64,000 nucleotides of DNA from Bartonella sp. ML70XJBT.G. Lineage in GTDB: Bacteria > Pseudomonadota > Alphaproteobacteria > Rhizobiales > Rhizobiaceae. Shown here one piece after another: positions 48,795 to 59,319 of the stretch (position 1 is the first letter of the stretch; the number at the start of each line of letters is the position of its first letter). The notes under the pieces are model-generated. The model saw nothing but the letters and a program-made list of their open reading frames with translations, did not search any database and was not told the origin of the DNA. Position numbers and translations under genes: made by a program. The stretch spans positions 33,672-97,671 of the forward strand of contig NZ_JAQITA010000009.1 in the NCBI RefSeq assembly GCF_028618575.1, given 5' to 3'.

Positions 48795-49730
48795 CTAGCT
48801 TCTTGATAGCATTAAGTCGAGATTTTGAACAGCTGCTGCGGCTGCGCCCTTTCCTAAATTATCGAAGAGAGCACAGAGATTGAAAATTCCTTCGCGTTCA
48901 TTGCCAAACACAAACAGTTTCATCTTGTCTGTATGTGCTAAGCATTCTGGATTGAGACGAGTGAGAGTATCTGTTTCTTCTTGTGATGCAATTGTTATAA
49001 TGTTTTGTCCATTGTAATGGTTTTCAAAAATTTCTCGTAGATCAGAACAATTAGCTGATTTTGTAAATAAATGGCGGTAGAGTGGAATATTTACAATCAT
49101 TCCTTGCGGAAAACGACCAACACTTGGTGTAAAAATAGGTGTTTGGCTCATTTGTCCATAGAGTTTAATTTCAGGGACATGTTTGTGTTCAAGATTAAGA
49201 CCATAGATAAAATAATTTTCTCGAACATCATTGTGTTGAGAGTGGTTTTCCATTTGTGCAATTAATTGCTTGCCGCCACCAGTATAACCGGATATCGCGT
49301 GAATTGATATCGGATAAGAAGAATCCAGCAGGCCAGCTTCACGTAGTGGTCGAATCAAGCTAATTGCGCCAGTAGGATAACATCCAGGATTGCTCACGTA
49401 ATGTGCCGCTTGAATGCGTTTTTTTTGTCCCGCGGTCATTTCAGGAAAACCGTAGACCCAATTTGGCGCAATACGGTGGGCTGTCGAGCTATCAATGATT
49501 CTAATTTTTTTATTATTTTTAAGCCAATTAACGGTTTCGCGTGCGATATCATCTGGAAGACACAAAATAGCAATGTCAGTTTGATTAAGACAGTCTCGAC
49601 GAATATCAATATTATGTCGATCTGTATGCGCTAGAGAGAGTAATTTAAAATCCGAACGCTCTGCTAGCCGTTTTTGTATTTGTAATCCGGTAGTTCCATG
49701 TTCACCATCAATAAAAACTTTTGTTGCCAT
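48795..49730 (-). CDS. argC: N-acetyl-gamma-glutamyl-phosphate reductase (type 2)
   Basis: ArgC reduces N-acetyl-glutamyl phosphate in arginine synthesis. The 311-residue length marks the type 2 class. It has an N-terminal nucleotide-binding opening VFIDGEHGTTGLQIQKRL and the active-site cysteine in YVSNPGCYPTGAIS, with HAISGYTGGGKQ following. No other arginine gene is in the window. The stop codon lies inside a 10-bp hairpin shared with the ctaA end (48781-48809). Confidence 0.95.
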   Translation of the reverse strand: MATKVFIDGEHGTTGLQIQKRLAERSDFKLLSLAHTDRHNIDIRRDCLNQTDIAILCLPDDIARETVNWLKNNKKIRIIDSSTAHRIAPNWVYGFPEMTAGQKKRIQAAHYVSNPGCYPTGAISLIRPLREAGLLDSSYPISIHAISGYTGGGKQLIAQMENHSQHNDVRENYFIYGLNLEHKHVPEIKLYGQMSQTPIFTPSVGRFPQGMIVNIPLYRHLFTKSANCSDLREIFENHYNGQNIITIASQEETDTLTRLNPECLAHTDKMKLFVFGNEREGIFNLCALFDNLGKGAAAAAVQNLDLMLSRS

Positions 49731-50042
49731 TCTCTTTGCCTGAAATGATTTTTTGCCATATTTTGCTTATCATATTATAAATAATTACTAACTTAAATTA
49801 TTGTGTTTCTTGAACTTATAGATCGTTTTGCTTGTAAAAAATGGGACCATTAAGAACCCATGAGAAAAATTTTAATATTCATTTTTTACTATTTTTGTGA
49901 GGGAAACGTTTTTTGTTTATCTAGTAAAGAAATTAAATAAAGTTTGCCACTTTTTAAGTGAAAGTGGTTTTAAATATTTGGTTTGCGTAATTTGCTGTGT
50001 TATCGTCTAATAAATTTATTTTTTAATTTAGGAATGTGTTTT
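49731..50042. promoter_or_regulatory. glyA leader region with two hairpins
   Basis: About 310 bp between divergent argC and glyA. A small hairpin at 49841-49861 (ATGGG/CCCAT) and a second at 49947-49971 (CCACTTT/AAAGTGG followed by TTTT) lie upstream of glyA. The second looks like an intrinsic terminator 72 bp before the start, so attenuation is possible. I recognise no known riboswitch class. Confidence 0.4.
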
Positions 50043-51356
50043 ATGATTCAGCAAGGAAATGACATACAAAAGCGCTTTTTTAATGATAGTTTACAAACTG
50101 CCGATTCTGCAATTTTTGATGCAATTAAGGGGGAGTTTGAGCGTCAACAACATGAAATTGAGCTGATTGCTTCAGAAAATATTGTTTCAAGAGCTGTTCT
50201 TGAAGCACAAGGGTCAGTTTTAACAAATAAATATGCAGAAGGTTATCCAAGAAAACGCTATTATGGGGGATGTCAGTTTGTTGATATCGTTGAAGATTTA
50301 GCAATCGAACGAGCAAAACAGCTTTTTGGTGCTGCTTTCGCAAATGTCCAGCCTAATTCTGGTAGCCAAATGAATCAAGCGGTTTTTTTAGCTTTACTCC
50401 AGCCTGGTGACACATTTATGGGATTGGATTTAAATGCTGGTGGTCATCTGACACACGGTTCATCGGTCAATATGTCTGGAAAATGGTTTGATGTTGTTTC
50501 CTATGGCGTGCGTCAGGAAGATCAAATTCTTGATATGGAGGAAGTTGAACGCCTTGCAAAAGAACGTAAGCCTAAGCTTATTATAGCAGGTGGTTCTGCT
50601 TATCCTCGTCTATGGGATTGGAAACGCTTCCGCGAAATAGCAGATGAAATTGGTGCTTATTTTCTCGTTGATATGTCGCATATTGCGGGTTTGGTTGCTG
50701 GCGGTGTTCATCCTTCACCTGTTCCCTATGCACACATTGTAACAACAACAACGCATAAGTCATTGCGTGGTCCTCGGGGAGGTTTGATTTTAACAAATGA
50801 TGAAGTTTTAGCCAGAAAAATTAATTCAGCGATTTTTCCCGGTCTTCAAGGGGGGCCTTTAATGCATGTGATTGCAGCTAAAGCTGTTGCATTTGCGGAA
50901 GCTTTGCAGCCTTCTTTCAAGACTTACAGTGCTGATGTTGTTGCCAATGCTAAAACCTTAGCAAAAACATTACAGAATAATGGTTTTAATATTGTTTCTG
51001 GTGGTACAGATAATCATTTATTATTGGTTGATTTGCGTTCCAAAAATGTGACAGGAAAACGTGCCGAATTGGCTTTGGGACGAGCAAATATTACTTGTAA
51101 TAAAAATGGTATTCCCTTTGATCCTGAAATACCATCTATCACCTCAGGAATTCGTTTGGGATCACCTGCTGCAACAACACGTGGTTTTGCAGAAAAAGAA
51201 TTTATTCAAGTGGGGAACCTGATTTCAGAAGTTCTTGATGGTCTGGGAACAGCAAAAAGCGATGCGGATAATAGTGCTGTTGAAATGACTGTTAAGGAAA
51301 AGGTGAAAGATATAACGAATCAATTTCCTCTTTACTCTTATCTTAGCACTTGTTAA
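50043..51356 (+). CDS. glyA: serine hydroxymethyltransferase
   Basis: GlyA converts serine and tetrahydrofolate to glycine and methylene-tetrahydrofolate with PLP. The 437-residue product from the ATG at 50043 shows [33 protein letters not shown] and the PLP lysine in [14 protein letters not shown] 20-residue extension from a TTG at 49983 lacks family support. It is first of the run glyA-nrdR-ribD-ribE-ribH-nusB, with nrdR 13 bp downstream. Confidence 0.97.
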   Translation: MIQQGNDIQKRFFNDSLQTADSAIFDAIKGEFERQQHEIELIASENIVSRAVLEAQGSVLTNKYAEGYPRKRYYGGCQFVDIVEDLAIERAKQLFGAAFANVQPNSGSQMNQAVFLALLQPGDTFMGLDLNAGGHLTHGSSVNMSGKWFDVVSYGVRQEDQILDMEEVERLAKERKPKLIIAGGSAYPRLWDWKRFREIADEIGAYFLVDMSHIAGLVAGGVHPSPVPYAHIVTTTTHKSLRGPRGGLILTNDEVLARKINSAIFPGLQGGPLMHVIAAKAVAFAEALQPSFKTYSADVVANAKTLAKTLQNNGFNIVSGGTDNHLLLVDLRSKNVTGKRAELALGRANITCNKNGIPFDPEIPSITSGIRLGSPAATTRGFAEKEFIQVGNLISEVLDGLGTAKSDADNSAVEMTVKEKVKDITNQFPLYSYLSTC

Positions 51357-51369
51357 GGATACCCAAGAG

Positions 51370-51852
51370 ATGCGCTGTCCTTACTGCCAATATGAGGATA
51401 CACAAGTCAAAGACTCGCGTCCAGCCGAAGAGGGATCCGTTATTCGTCGTCGGCGTGTGTGTTCGGTTTGTGGCGGTCGTTTTACAACTTTTGAACGTGT
51501 TCAGTTGCGTGAGCTTTTAGTTTCTAAAAAAAGTGGACGATGTGAGCCATTTGATCGTGATAAATTAATGCGATCAATTGATATCGCTGTACGTAAGCGG
51601 AATATTGATCCTGACCATATTGAGCGAGCGATTTCTGGTATTGTCCGTCAACTTGAAAGTTTGGGGGAACCAGAGATCGCTTCAGAAAAAATTGGACATC
51701 TTGTGATGGAAGCATTGAAAAGAATTGATGATATTGCCTATATCCGTTTTGCTTCTGTCTATAGAGATTTTCGTAATGCAAGTGATTTTCACGATGTTAT
51801 AGACGAGTTGTCGAAGAGTGTAACGGATACAGAATTTTGTTTTGATGAATAA
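51370..51852 (+). CDS. nrdR: transcriptional regulator NrdR
   Basis: NrdR represses ribonucleotide reductase genes in response to ATP/dATP. The 160-residue product has the N-terminal zinc ribbon (C3 and C6 in [14 protein letters not shown]) and an ATP-cone domain from about residue 50. It lies 13 bp after glyA, and its last bases overlap the start of ribD. This position is conserved in relatives. Confidence 0.97.
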   Translation: MRCPYCQYEDTQVKDSRPAEEGSVIRRRRVCSVCGGRFTTFERVQLRELLVSKKSGRCEPFDRDKLMRSIDIAVRKRNIDPDHIERAISGIVRQLESLGEPEIASEKIGHLVMEALKRIDDIAYIRFASVYRDFRNASDFHDVIDELSKSVTDTEFCFDE

Positions 51853-52972
51853 AAGAGTGCAAGATGAACGGTTTATGGCAGCAGCTATCCGTTTGGCAGA
51901 GCGTCATGTTGGTTTGACCGGTGAGAATCCTTCTGTTGGTACATTGATTGTGCAAAACGATAACGCTTCGGGACCATACATTGTTGGTTATGGTGTAACA
52001 GCTATAGACGGGAGACCGCATGCTGAAGTACAGGCTTTGCGCATGGCCGGTTCTTTAGCACGTGGAGCTACTGTTTATGCTACGTTAGAGCCTTGTTCAC
52101 ATTATGGAAAAACCTCGCCCTGTGTAAATGCGCTTATTGATTCAGGTGTTTCTCGCGTTGTTATTGCTCTTACTGACTTAGATAAGCGTGTTGATGGTCG
52201 TGGTATTGCTCTTTTACGTACGGCTGGTATTGAGGTTGTTGAAGGTGTTTTGGCTGAAGAAGCTTTTGAAGCATTGTGCACACATTGGTGTATAAGGAAG
52301 ATGCAACGTTGTGCTGTTACTCTGAAAATGGCTATTTCTGCCGATAATGGTGTGGGAAAAAGAGGGCAGGGGGGAATCAAAATTAGTGGAATGATTTCTC
52401 ACACGCATACGCATATTCTGCGTGCTCAAAATAATGCTATTCTTGTTGGTATTGGTACTATATTAGCAGATGATCCACAATTGAATTGTCGTTTGCCAGG
52501 AATGGAAATGCGTTCGCCCATACGTATTATTTTGGATACAGACTTATCTGTCCCCCTTGATGCAAAAGTTGTGCAAACGGCAAAAAAAATTCCTACATGG
52601 ATTATTTGTGATATGAATCTTGCCAAGGGAAGCAAAAAAACGGCACTCGAGAAATCAGGTGTATCAGTGTATTCGGTAGAAATGAAAAATGGTTGCATGC
52701 AACCTCTTGCAATTTTACAGCTCCTTTATCAACGTGGAATTCAGAGTGTTTTACTTGAGGGAGGTGTAAAAACAGGGGAAAGATTTTTAAATGCTGGTTG
52801 TGTGGATCATTTGGTATGCTTTTATGCCCCCATTATTTTAGGACAAAACCGTATTGAAGCACCTCATTTTGCAAATTATCTCTCGCAGTTTTATGAAGTT
52901 GAGACAAGAATGTTTGGAAATGACCGTTTTTATAAATGGAGACGTAAAACATTATGTTCACAGGGATTATAA
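51845..52972 (+). CDS. ribD: bifunctional riboflavin deaminase/reductase RibD
   Basis: RibD deaminates and then reduces the pyrimidine intermediate early in riboflavin synthesis. The 375-residue product has a zinc deaminase domain (RPHAEVQAL and [13 protein letters not shown]) and a C-terminal reductase domain from about residue 150 with [16 protein letters not shown]. The start ATG at 51845 overlaps the end of nrdR; a TTG three bases earlier is not needed. Its stop overlaps ribE by 19 bases. Confidence 0.96.
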   Translation: MNKRVQDERFMAAAIRLAERHVGLTGENPSVGTLIVQNDNASGPYIVGYGVTAIDGRPHAEVQALRMAGSLARGATVYATLEPCSHYGKTSPCVNALIDSGVSRVVIALTDLDKRVDGRGIALLRTAGIEVVEGVLAEEAFEALCTHWCIRKMQRCAVTLKMAISADNGVGKRGQGGIKISGMISHTHTHILRAQNNAILVGIGTILADDPQLNCRLPGMEMRSPIRIILDTDLSVPLDAKVVQTAKKIPTWIICDMNLAKGSKKTALEKSGVSVYSVEMKNGCMQPLAILQLLYQRGIQSVLLEGGVKTGERFLNAGCVDHLVCFYAPIILGQNRIEAPHFANYLSQFYEVETRMFGNDRFYKWRRKTLCSQGL

Positions 52973-53571
52973 CGGACATTGGTTGTGTTGAAGATGTTCA
53001 ATCTTTAAAGCAAGGTGTGCGTTTAAAGATTTCGACACACTATGATCTAGAAAGTTTAAAAATTGGTGCATCAATTGCTTGTTCTGGAATTTGTCTAACA
53101 ATTGTTGAGAGAGGATCAAAACACGCTCATATCAATTGGTTTGTTGTGGAGGCATGGGAAGAAGCGTTGCGTTTGACGAATCTTGCTAGATGGTCAAAAG
53201 GAACTTGTATTAATTTAGAACGTTCGCTCAAACTGGGTGATGAAATGGGTGGACATTTGGTTTTTGGGCATATTGATGGCCTCGCTCTCATTATTGATCA
53301 GAAAAATGAAGGTGATGCAGTTCGTTTTTTCTTAAAAGTTCCAACACGGTTTACGCCCTTTATTGTAAATAAGGGATCTATTGCTCTTAATGGAACCTCT
53401 TTGACTGTTAATTGTATTGAGGATTGTCTTTTTGATGTTCTCATTATTCGTCATACACTTGAAATGACGACGTGGGGAAAAGCTAAAGTTGGAGATCAGG
53501 TCAACTTAGAAATTGATCAGTTTGCTCGTTATGCTGCAAAATTTTCTGATTTTAAAATGAAAGATAAATAA
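52954..53571 (+). CDS. ribE: riboflavin synthase alpha subunit
   Basis: Riboflavin synthase dismutates two lumazine molecules into riboflavin. The 205-residue product shows two lumazine-binding repeats, the first opening [15 protein letters not shown] and the second beginning near GHLVFGHIDGLALI. The start overlaps the ribD stop by 19 bases, indicating coupled translation. Confidence 0.96.
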   Translation: MFTGIITDIGCVEDVQSLKQGVRLKISTHYDLESLKIGASIACSGICLTIVERGSKHAHINWFVVEAWEEALRLTNLARWSKGTCINLERSLKLGDEMGGHLVFGHIDGLALIIDQKNEGDAVRFFLKVPTRFTPFIVNKGSIALNGTSLTVNCIEDCLFDVLIIRHTLEMTTWGKAKVGDQVNLEIDQFARYAAKFSDFKMKDK

Positions 53572-53652
53572 GCTAAAAGTTACTCATAGTTTTTAGAATT
53601 TTAGACTTTATAATCTTATACGTATTGATTCATTTTCTGGTAGAATTTGGTT

Positions 53653-54111
53653 ATGATAAAAGAACTGCATAAAAAATCGCACCTCTTGATTGTTGAAGCG
53701 CGTTTTTATGAGGGGATTTCTGATGCACTTTTGAAAGGTGCAGTGAATGCTTTGCAAAGAGCTGAAGCAAGCTATGATGTTGTAACGGTTCCAGGAGCAT
53801 TAGAAATACCAAGCGCAATAGCTTTTGCCGAAAAAAGTAATAAGGTATTTTACGATGGTTATGTAGCACTTGGTTGTATTATTCGGGGTGAAACATATCA
53901 TTTTGAAATTGTTGCCAATGATTCTTGCCGCGCTTTGATGGATTTAACTGTTCATAAACAGTTGGCTATTGGAAATGGTATTTTGACTGTTGAAAATGAA
54001 AAACAAGCATGGACGCGTGCGAGGCAGGATGAAAAAAATAAAGGTGGTTTTGCCGCTCAAGCTGCTTTATGTATGGTCGCTCTAAAAAAGAGATTTGGAG
54101 ATAATCAGTAA
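53653..54111 (+). CDS. ribH: 6,7-dimethyl-8-ribityllumazine synthase
   Basis: Lumazine synthase makes the substrate of RibE and forms cage-like oligomers. The roughly 152-residue product has the family blocks [42 protein letters not shown] and NGILTVEN. The ATG at 53653 is chosen; a TTG six bases earlier is in frame. nusB starts 3 bases after its stop. Confidence 0.96.
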   Translation: MIKELHKKSHLLIVEARFYEGISDALLKGAVNALQRAEASYDVVTVPGALEIPSAIAFAEKSNKVFYDGYVALGCIIRGETYHFEIVANDSCRALMDLTVHKQLAIGNGILTVENEKQAWTRARQDEKNKGGFAAQAALCMVALKKRFGDNQ

Positions 54112-54113
54112 AT

Positions 54114-54584
54114 ATGCCTGATAAGAAAAGAAGAGATTCTCCCCGTTTAGCGAATAAACGTGGAGCAGCAAGACTTGCTGCAGTTCAAGCACTTTATCAA
54201 ATGGATATAGTCGGTTCTGGTGTTATGGAAACTGCTGCTGAATATGAGGCTTATCGTCTAGGAAAAGATATTGATGGAGATCAGTATCTTGATGCTGATT
54301 ATCAGTGGTTTTTGGCTATTATAACTGGTGTTGTAAAGAATCAAAAGCAACTTGATCCCATGCTTCATCAGCAGCTTTCTGCAGAGTGGTCACTTTCACG
54401 TCTTGATTCTATATTACGCGCAATTTTGCGTGCGGGTTTGTGGGAGTTGATTAATCGCCAAGACGTACCTGTTGCTGTTGTTATGGATGAATATGTAGAT
54501 ATAGCAAAGGCATTTTTTGAAGGCGATGAGCCAAAACTTGTCAACGCAGTTCTTGATGGCATGGCAAAAAAAGTTCGCACTTAA
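54114..54584 (+). CDS. nusB: transcription antitermination factor NusB
   Basis: NusB with NusE binds boxA in rRNA leader RNA and supports antitermination. The 156-residue product has the all-helical NusB fold with [34 protein letters not shown] and [19 protein letters not shown]. It closes the glyA-nrdR-rib-nusB run, followed immediately by a 16-bp perfect hairpin. Confidence 0.95.
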   Translation: MPDKKRRDSPRLANKRGAARLAAVQALYQMDIVGSGVMETAAEYEAYRLGKDIDGDQYLDADYQWFLAIITGVVKNQKQLDPMLHQQLSAEWSLSRLDSILRAILRAGLWELINRQDVPVAVVMDEYVDIAKAFFEGDEPKLVNAVLDGMAKKVRT

Positions 54585-54588
54585 AAGA

Positions 54589-54623
54589 TGTATACAACCC
54601 TGATGTTATCAGGGTTGTATACA
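54589..54623. terminator. 16-bp perfect hairpin between convergent nusB and bamE
   Basis: TGTATACAACCCTGAT (54589-54604) and its exact complement (54608-54623) form a 16-bp stem around GTT. It lies between the ends of two convergent genes. On the minus strand it is followed by TCTTTT, and on the plus strand the T-run is weak. It is most likely a terminator serving bamE and perhaps nusB. Confidence 0.7.
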
Positions 54624-54635
54624 GATTGTCATAAC

Positions 54636-55124
54636 TTAATTATGGATAGGTAAATCGGCTGGGCCTTTTATAATTTGAATTAAAAAAGGCTGCTCTTTTG
54701 TCGCTGTTGGTGTGGTTTGTGTAATAAAATCAAAAATTTGACCGTCTTTTAGACCATAATTGGCTACCTTAGTAACCTGATCATTTTTGTTGAAGTAAAT
54801 AGCCAAAACTTTACGATCAATAATTTTTGTTTTCATAAATTGCATCCCACGGTAGCGCGTTTGTGAGATATAATAAAAGACCTCATTGTCATATTTTGTT
54901 TTAAGCGAGGGCGTTCCTAGCGTGAGCAAAACTTGCTCTTGGCTTGATCCAATGGTAATGGAGTTAAGAGCATTTTTATCAAGAACGTAACCTTCTTGAT
55001 AAATTTGGCTTGTCCCTGAGGAATCAAGAATACTACAACCCGCAATTGCTATCATGCTTGCTATTGACAGACCAATCCATAATTTACGTTTGATCACGTC
55101 CACTCTCTGGGGTATTTGAAACAA
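54636..55124 (-). CDS. bamE: outer membrane assembly lipoprotein BamE (OmlA/SmpA)
   Basis: BamE is a lipoprotein of the BAM complex that inserts outer membrane proteins. From a TTG at 55124 (AGGGAGA 6-8 bases upstream) the product is about 162 residues with a signal peptide (KRKLWIGLSIASMIAIAG), a lipobox cysteine (IAGC), and the SmpA/OmlA domain (SITIGSSQEQVLLTLGTPS, EVFYYISQTR). The longer ATG-started frame to 55205 adds a cysteine-rich stretch with no sense for a signal peptide. The start is tentative; the gene is not. It diverges from the DUF177 gene, as in relatives. Confidence 0.88.
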   Translation of the reverse strand: MFQIPQRVDVIKRKLWIGLSIASMIAIAGCSILDSSGTSQIYQEGYVLDKNALNSITIGSSQEQVLLTLGTPSLKTKYDNEVFYYISQTRYRGMQFMKTKIIDRKVLAIYFNKNDQVTKVANYGLKDGQIFDFITQTTPTATKEQPFLIQIIKGPADLPIHN

Positions 55125-55355
55125 TGGTATCTCCCTTTTATATTTAGATATATTACAAGTACATTTAGACATATTACAAGAAAGTAACCTCAAGTTTTTT
55201 CTCATTTTAGCTTCATCTACCGTAGCTTACATTGAGTTTCCCTGTTATAAGGCGAATTATGCCATACAGAGTTTCTTTAGAAAAGAAAAAAATGAATGAA
55301 ATGTGTTTTGGCTCAATAGAAGCGCAATATATTTTTTCCTATTCGGGAGTTGCCA

Positions 55356-55913
55356 ATGAATGTTCAAAATATTCCTCAAATGACATTTGCCTTGGCTTAT
55401 CCAGTATTAGTACGCTCTCTTCCTGCAAAAGGCATAAGGGTTCATATTTGTGCAAACCAGCGAGAATGTGCGCATTTAGCTAAAAATCATGCTCTCGTTG
55501 AAGTAAAATCTTGTGAGGGAAAATTTCATATTTTTCCGTGGAAAAAACATGGGGTACGTATAAAAGGACTATTGCAGGCACGTATAATGCAATTATGTGT
55601 TGTCACTTTAGAGCCACTAGAGAATATTATCCACGAAAAGATTGAGGTCGTTTTTGTTCCTGAAGATTCAAATTTATTGAAACCTAACATATTGGAGGAT
55701 ACAGGGGAATTGTTTCTAGATGCGGAGGGGCAAGATATGCCAGAAGTGTTTTATGGCGATAAAATTGATATCGGAGCTATCATGGAAGAATTTTTTGAGT
55801 TGTCCATTAATCATTATCCACGCAAAGAGGGGGTCAAGATGTGTGTGGTTGAAAATGAAGAAAAATCTGAACAAAAATCATCGCCATTTGCTGTTTTGAA
55901 AGATTGGAAATGA
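55356..55913 (+). CDS. DUF177/YceD family protein
   Basis: About 185 residues of the DUF177 (YceD) family, linked in bacteria to ribosome assembly or 23S rRNA accumulation, with no settled biochemical role. Visible features are the RVKGLLQARIMQLCVVTLEPLEN-type core (here VRIKGLLQARIMQLC) and an acidic segment ending in IDIGAIMEEFFELSINHYPRK. It lies upstream of plsX, as usual, but no rpmF gene is present between them. The ATG at 55356 is chosen over the in-frame TTG six bases earlier. Confidence 0.86.
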   Translation: MNVQNIPQMTFALAYPVLVRSLPAKGIRVHICANQRECAHLAKNHALVEVKSCEGKFHIFPWKKHGVRIKGLLQARIMQLCVVTLEPLENIIHEKIEVVFVPEDSNLLKPNILEDTGELFLDAEGQDMPEVFYGDKIDIGAIMEEFFELSINHYPRKEGVKMCVVENEEKSEQKSSPFAVLKDWK

Positions 55914-56073
55914 TTGTAAAAACTAAAAACATAAAAAAGTTATCTGTTGTATATTAGTATAAAAACGTTATTTTTTGCGGAGCTATTTTTGCCGGCTATT
56001 TTTTTGTTGTTCCAATAGTCAAAAATTGTGATAGGCATTTGAGATGCGTAAATGAGATGTGGGATAGACAAGC

Positions 56074-57156
56074 GTGATTAGAATTTCTGTGGATGTCATG
56101 GGCGGTGATTATGGTCCAGAAGCAACTATTGCAGGAGCAGCAATTGCACAAAAACATTTGCCAGATGTTTATTTTCTGTTTTATGGGATAGAAGAAATTG
56201 TTGAGCCAGTTTTAAAAAAATACCCTTGTTTGGCCTCTGTGTCACAGTTCTATCCTACAGAAAGTTATACGCGTATGGATGAGAAACCAAGTCAGGCACT
56301 TCGCAATGGACGTGGTAAATCATCCATGTGGCATGCAATCGAAGCGGTGAAAAATGGCAAAGCTGATGCTTGTATTTCTGCCGGCAATACTGGTGCGCTT
56401 ATGGCAATGTCTTATTTTTGTTTAAAAATGATGGCGGAAGCTGAGCGTCCAGGAATTGCAGGTATTTGGCCAACACTGCGTAGTGAGAGTATTGTCTTGG
56501 ATATTGGAGCCACAATTGGTGCATCTGCTAGCCAATTGGTTGATTTGGCGGTTATGGGAGCTGGTATGTTTCGTGCTCTATATCATACCGAGAAACCAAC
56601 CGTTGGGCTTTTAAATGTGGGGGTTGAAGAGGTAAAAGGCCTTCATGAAATTAAAAAAGCTGGAATGATATTGCGTGATGTGCAATTAGAGGGGTTAGAG
56701 TATAAAGGATTTGTTGAAGGCAATGATATTGGAAAGGGAACAGTAGATGTTGTTGTAACAGAAGGGTTTTCTGGTAATATTGCCTTGAAAACAGCAGAGG
56801 GAACTGCGCGACAAATAGCAGAGATCTTAAGCTGTGCATTGCGGAGTTCTTTTTTAGCATCTCTTGGTTACTTTTTATCGCGGGGCGCTTTTCGTACACT
56901 GAAGAATAAAATGGATCCTGATAGGGTGAATGGTGGTGTGCTTTTAGGTTTGAATGGTGTTGTCATAAAAAGTCATGGTAGCGCTAATGCTAAAGGTTTT
57001 GCCTCTGCTATCCGTGTTGGTTATGAGATGGTCCATAACGAACTGTTGAAAAAAATAACTGCTGATTTACGATGGTTTCATGAGAATAAAGAAACACTTT
57101 TTGATCAAGAAAATGAAGTGATAATGAACGGGGGAGATTATGATAAGCTTTTATAA
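56074..57156 (+). CDS. plsX: phosphate acyltransferase PlsX
   Basis: PlsX makes acyl-phosphate from acyl-ACP for phospholipid synthesis. The 360-residue product opens with [18 protein letters not shown], preceded by a GTG start at 56074, and carries [14 protein letters not shown] and [16 protein letters not shown]. It lies between DUF177 and fabH, the conserved order. The end is 36 bp before fabH. Confidence 0.96.
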   Translation: MIRISVDVMGGDYGPEATIAGAAIAQKHLPDVYFLFYGIEEIVEPVLKKYPCLASVSQFYPTESYTRMDEKPSQALRNGRGKSSMWHAIEAVKNGKADACISAGNTGALMAMSYFCLKMMAEAERPGIAGIWPTLRSESIVLDIGATIGASASQLVDLAVMGAGMFRALYHTEKPTVGLLNVGVEEVKGLHEIKKAGMILRDVQLEGLEYKGFVEGNDIGKGTVDVVVTEGFSGNIALKTAEGTARQIAEILSCALRSSFLASLGYFLSRGAFRTLKNKMDPDRVNGGVLLGLNGVVIKSHGSANAKGFASAIRVGYEMVHNELLKKITADLRWFHENKETLFDQENEVIMNGGDYDKLL

Positions 57157-57192
57157 TACAATGAAAAAGTATCAAGAAAAGGTTAGGGACGA

Positions 57193-58167
57193 ATGATTCG
57201 ATCCATTGTGTGTGGTGTAGGAAGTGCCTTACCTCAAAAGAGTTTATCAAATGATGAGATTGCGCAATTTGTTGAAACATCAAATGCATGGATTGTTCAG
57301 CGTACGGGAATACGTCAACGTTATCTTGCCAATGAAAATGAAACAACTGTTTCTTTAGGCGTTGAAGCTGCGCGAGCAGCACTTATCAATGCTGGTTTAA
57401 CAATAAAAGACATTGATTGTATTATTTTAGCAACTTCAACCCCGAATCGTACCTTTCCTGCTTCGGCTGTTGAAATTCAGCATGCCTTGGGAATGCGTCA
57501 TGGATTTGCTTTTGATATTCAAGCTGTTTGCTCCGGTTTTATTTTTGCTTTAACAACAGGAGATGCTTATTTACGCTGCGGAGCTGCCAAAAGAATTTTA
57601 GTTATCGGATCTGATACATTTTCTCGAATTTTAGATTGGAAAGATCGCACGACATGTGTTTTATTTGGTGATGGTGCAGGTGCTGCTATTTTGGAAGCAT
57701 ATAAATGTGAGGAGGGGAGTGCTTTTGATCGTGGCATATTGTCTACGAGATTACGCTCTGATGGTGCGTATATGGATAAGCTGTATGTTGATGGTGGTCC
57801 TTCAACAACACAAACAACAGGTCATTTGCGCATGGAAGGGCGAGAAGTTTTTAAATATGCAGTGGGTATGATAACGGATGTGGTGGATGATTGTTTTGCG
57901 GCGGCAGGTGTGGAATCTTCACAATTAGATTGGTTTGTACCTCATCAAGCCAATAAGCGTATTATTGAAGCATCAGCTAAAAAATTGGGAATGACCATAG
58001 ATAAAGTGGTGATTACCGTTGATCAACACGGTAATACATCCGCAGCATCGGTGCCACTGGCTTTAACAACGGCAATTGATGATGGAAGAATTAAAAAAGG
58101 AGATCTCATCATGTTAGAAGCTATGGGGGGTGGGTTTACATGGGGAGCAATTCTTATTCGTTGGTAA
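57193..58167 (+). CDS. fabH: beta-ketoacyl-ACP synthase III
   Basis: FabH starts fatty acid synthesis by condensing acetyl-CoA with malonyl-ACP. The 324-residue product has the active-site cysteine in [12 protein letters not shown], His in [10 protein letters not shown] and Asn in [13 protein letters not shown]. It lies downstream of plsX and upstream of ihfA. It shares no close similarity with the FabF-type proteins of the acpXL cluster. Confidence 0.97.
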   Translation: MIRSIVCGVGSALPQKSLSNDEIAQFVETSNAWIVQRTGIRQRYLANENETTVSLGVEAARAALINAGLTIKDIDCIILATSTPNRTFPASAVEIQHALGMRHGFAFDIQAVCSGFIFALTTGDAYLRCGAAKRILVIGSDTFSRILDWKDRTTCVLFGDGAGAAILEAYKCEEGSAFDRGILSTRLRSDGAYMDKLYVDGGPSTTQTTGHLRMEGREVFKYAVGMITDVVDDCFAAAGVESSQLDWFVPHQANKRIIEASAKKLGMTIDKVVITVDQHGNTSAASVPLALTTAIDDGRIKKGDLIMLEAMGGGFTWGAILIRW

Positions 58168-58245
58168 ATTATAGTCGCTTGACCATATTTGAATAAAACG
58201 TATAAGTCACTTTGTAATTTTTAATATTTGAAATAGGTGGTTATA

Positions 58246-58575
58246 ATGACAAGTAAGACAGTAACGCGTGCAGATTTAGCGAGCGTAGTGTGTAGAAGGG
58301 TGGGCTTGTCACACACTGAATCAGCAGCTTTGGTTGAATTGGTTCTAGATGAAATTTGCAATTCATTGGTAAGAGGTGAGGCAGTTAAATTATCTTCTTT
58401 TGCAACCTTTCAAGTTCGCAGTAAAAATGAACGCGTTGGACGCAATCCGAAAACTGGTATTGAAGCTCCTATCTCTCCGCGACGTGTGGTGACATTTAAG
58501 GCTGCAAATGTACTTAAACAAAGAATCCTTGATTCGCATCGTGCAAGACAACCAAGCAAAAATAATATCGCATAA
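58246..58575 (+). CDS. ihfA: integration host factor subunit alpha
   Basis: IhfA with IhfB bends DNA at specific sites. The 109-residue product has the HU/IHF fold with [20 protein letters not shown] and the DNA-binding arm [20 protein letters not shown]. The ATG at 58246 is chosen, preceded by AGGTGG; a GTG nine bases earlier is in frame. It lies after fabH and before the MerR-type gene, the standard order. Confidence 0.95.
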   Translation: MTSKTVTRADLASVVCRRVGLSHTESAALVELVLDEICNSLVRGEAVKLSSFATFQVRSKNERVGRNPKTGIEAPISPRRVVTFKAANVLKQRILDSHRARQPSKNNIA

Positions 58576-58770
58576 CTAAATGCTATTACAATATTTAATA
58601 TTTGTTAAAAAAACTGTATAAAATCGAGTTCTGCGTTTTTGTTAAAAAAGGCTTTTTAGTTTAAATGTCATCAAGTGTAGTCCTATTTTTGACTAATCTT
58701 GTTGAGAGATTAAGAATTGATTGAGTCTTTCATGAAATCATTCGTAATGTTTTAGATAAGGTGTTGCAAA

Positions 58771-59274
58771 ATGGATAAGAGCTCCGATGCTTTTCGCACA
58801 ATTAGCGAAGTGGCTGAGTTGTTGGAGCTTCCTCAGCATGTGTTAAGATTCTGGGAAACACGTTTTAGGCAGATTAAACCAATGAAACGTGGAGGGGGAC
58901 GGCGCTATTATCGTCCTGCTGATGTTGACTTGCTCAATGGTATTAAACAGTTACTCTATGATCAGGGTTATACGATAAAAGGTGTACAGCGCCTTTTAAA
59001 GGAAAATGGTGTTGCTTTTGTTACTGCATTAGTAAATGGAAATCTTGATGCTATGAGTGTTGTAATAGAAAAAAAACATGCGGGACAAACTTCTGAAACT
59101 AGCAACAATAAGTCTAAAAAGTCTTCTTTTGGGCTTTTAGGTTTTATGAAGAATGAAGGCGAAGCATCGATAGGTTCTGTTAATGCGTACAAAGATAAAA
59201 CTGACAAAGCATTATTGCAAGAAATACTGTTTGAATTGATTGAATGCAAACGTGTACTTGATAGAGCACGATAA
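58771..59274 (+). CDS. MerR-family transcriptional regulator
   Basis: A 167-residue protein with a MerR-type winged helix-turn-helix at residues 10-75 ([19 protein letters not shown] and [16 protein letters not shown]). No cysteine cluster for metal sensing is seen. The remainder is polar, with KK-rich and helical segments. In alphaproteobacteria this gene follows ihfA, but its targets are not known. It converges on thrS. Confidence 0.88.
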   Translation: MDKSSDAFRTISEVAELLELPQHVLRFWETRFRQIKPMKRGGGRRYYRPADVDLLNGIKQLLYDQGYTIKGVQRLLKENGVAFVTALVNGNLDAMSVVIEKKHAGQTSETSNNKSKKSSFGLLGFMKNEGEASIGSVNAYKDKTDKALLQEILFELIECKRVLDRAR

Positions 59275-59319
59275 CGGCACTTCTTTCTCTTTATGCTTTC
59301 TGCTATCTTTTAGTGTTAT

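Noticed and set aside
48781..48809. 10-bp hairpin over the converging ends of ctaA and argC
   Set aside because: Partly coding for the argC C-terminus and without a T-run on either side; a terminator role is possible but not supported enough to list.
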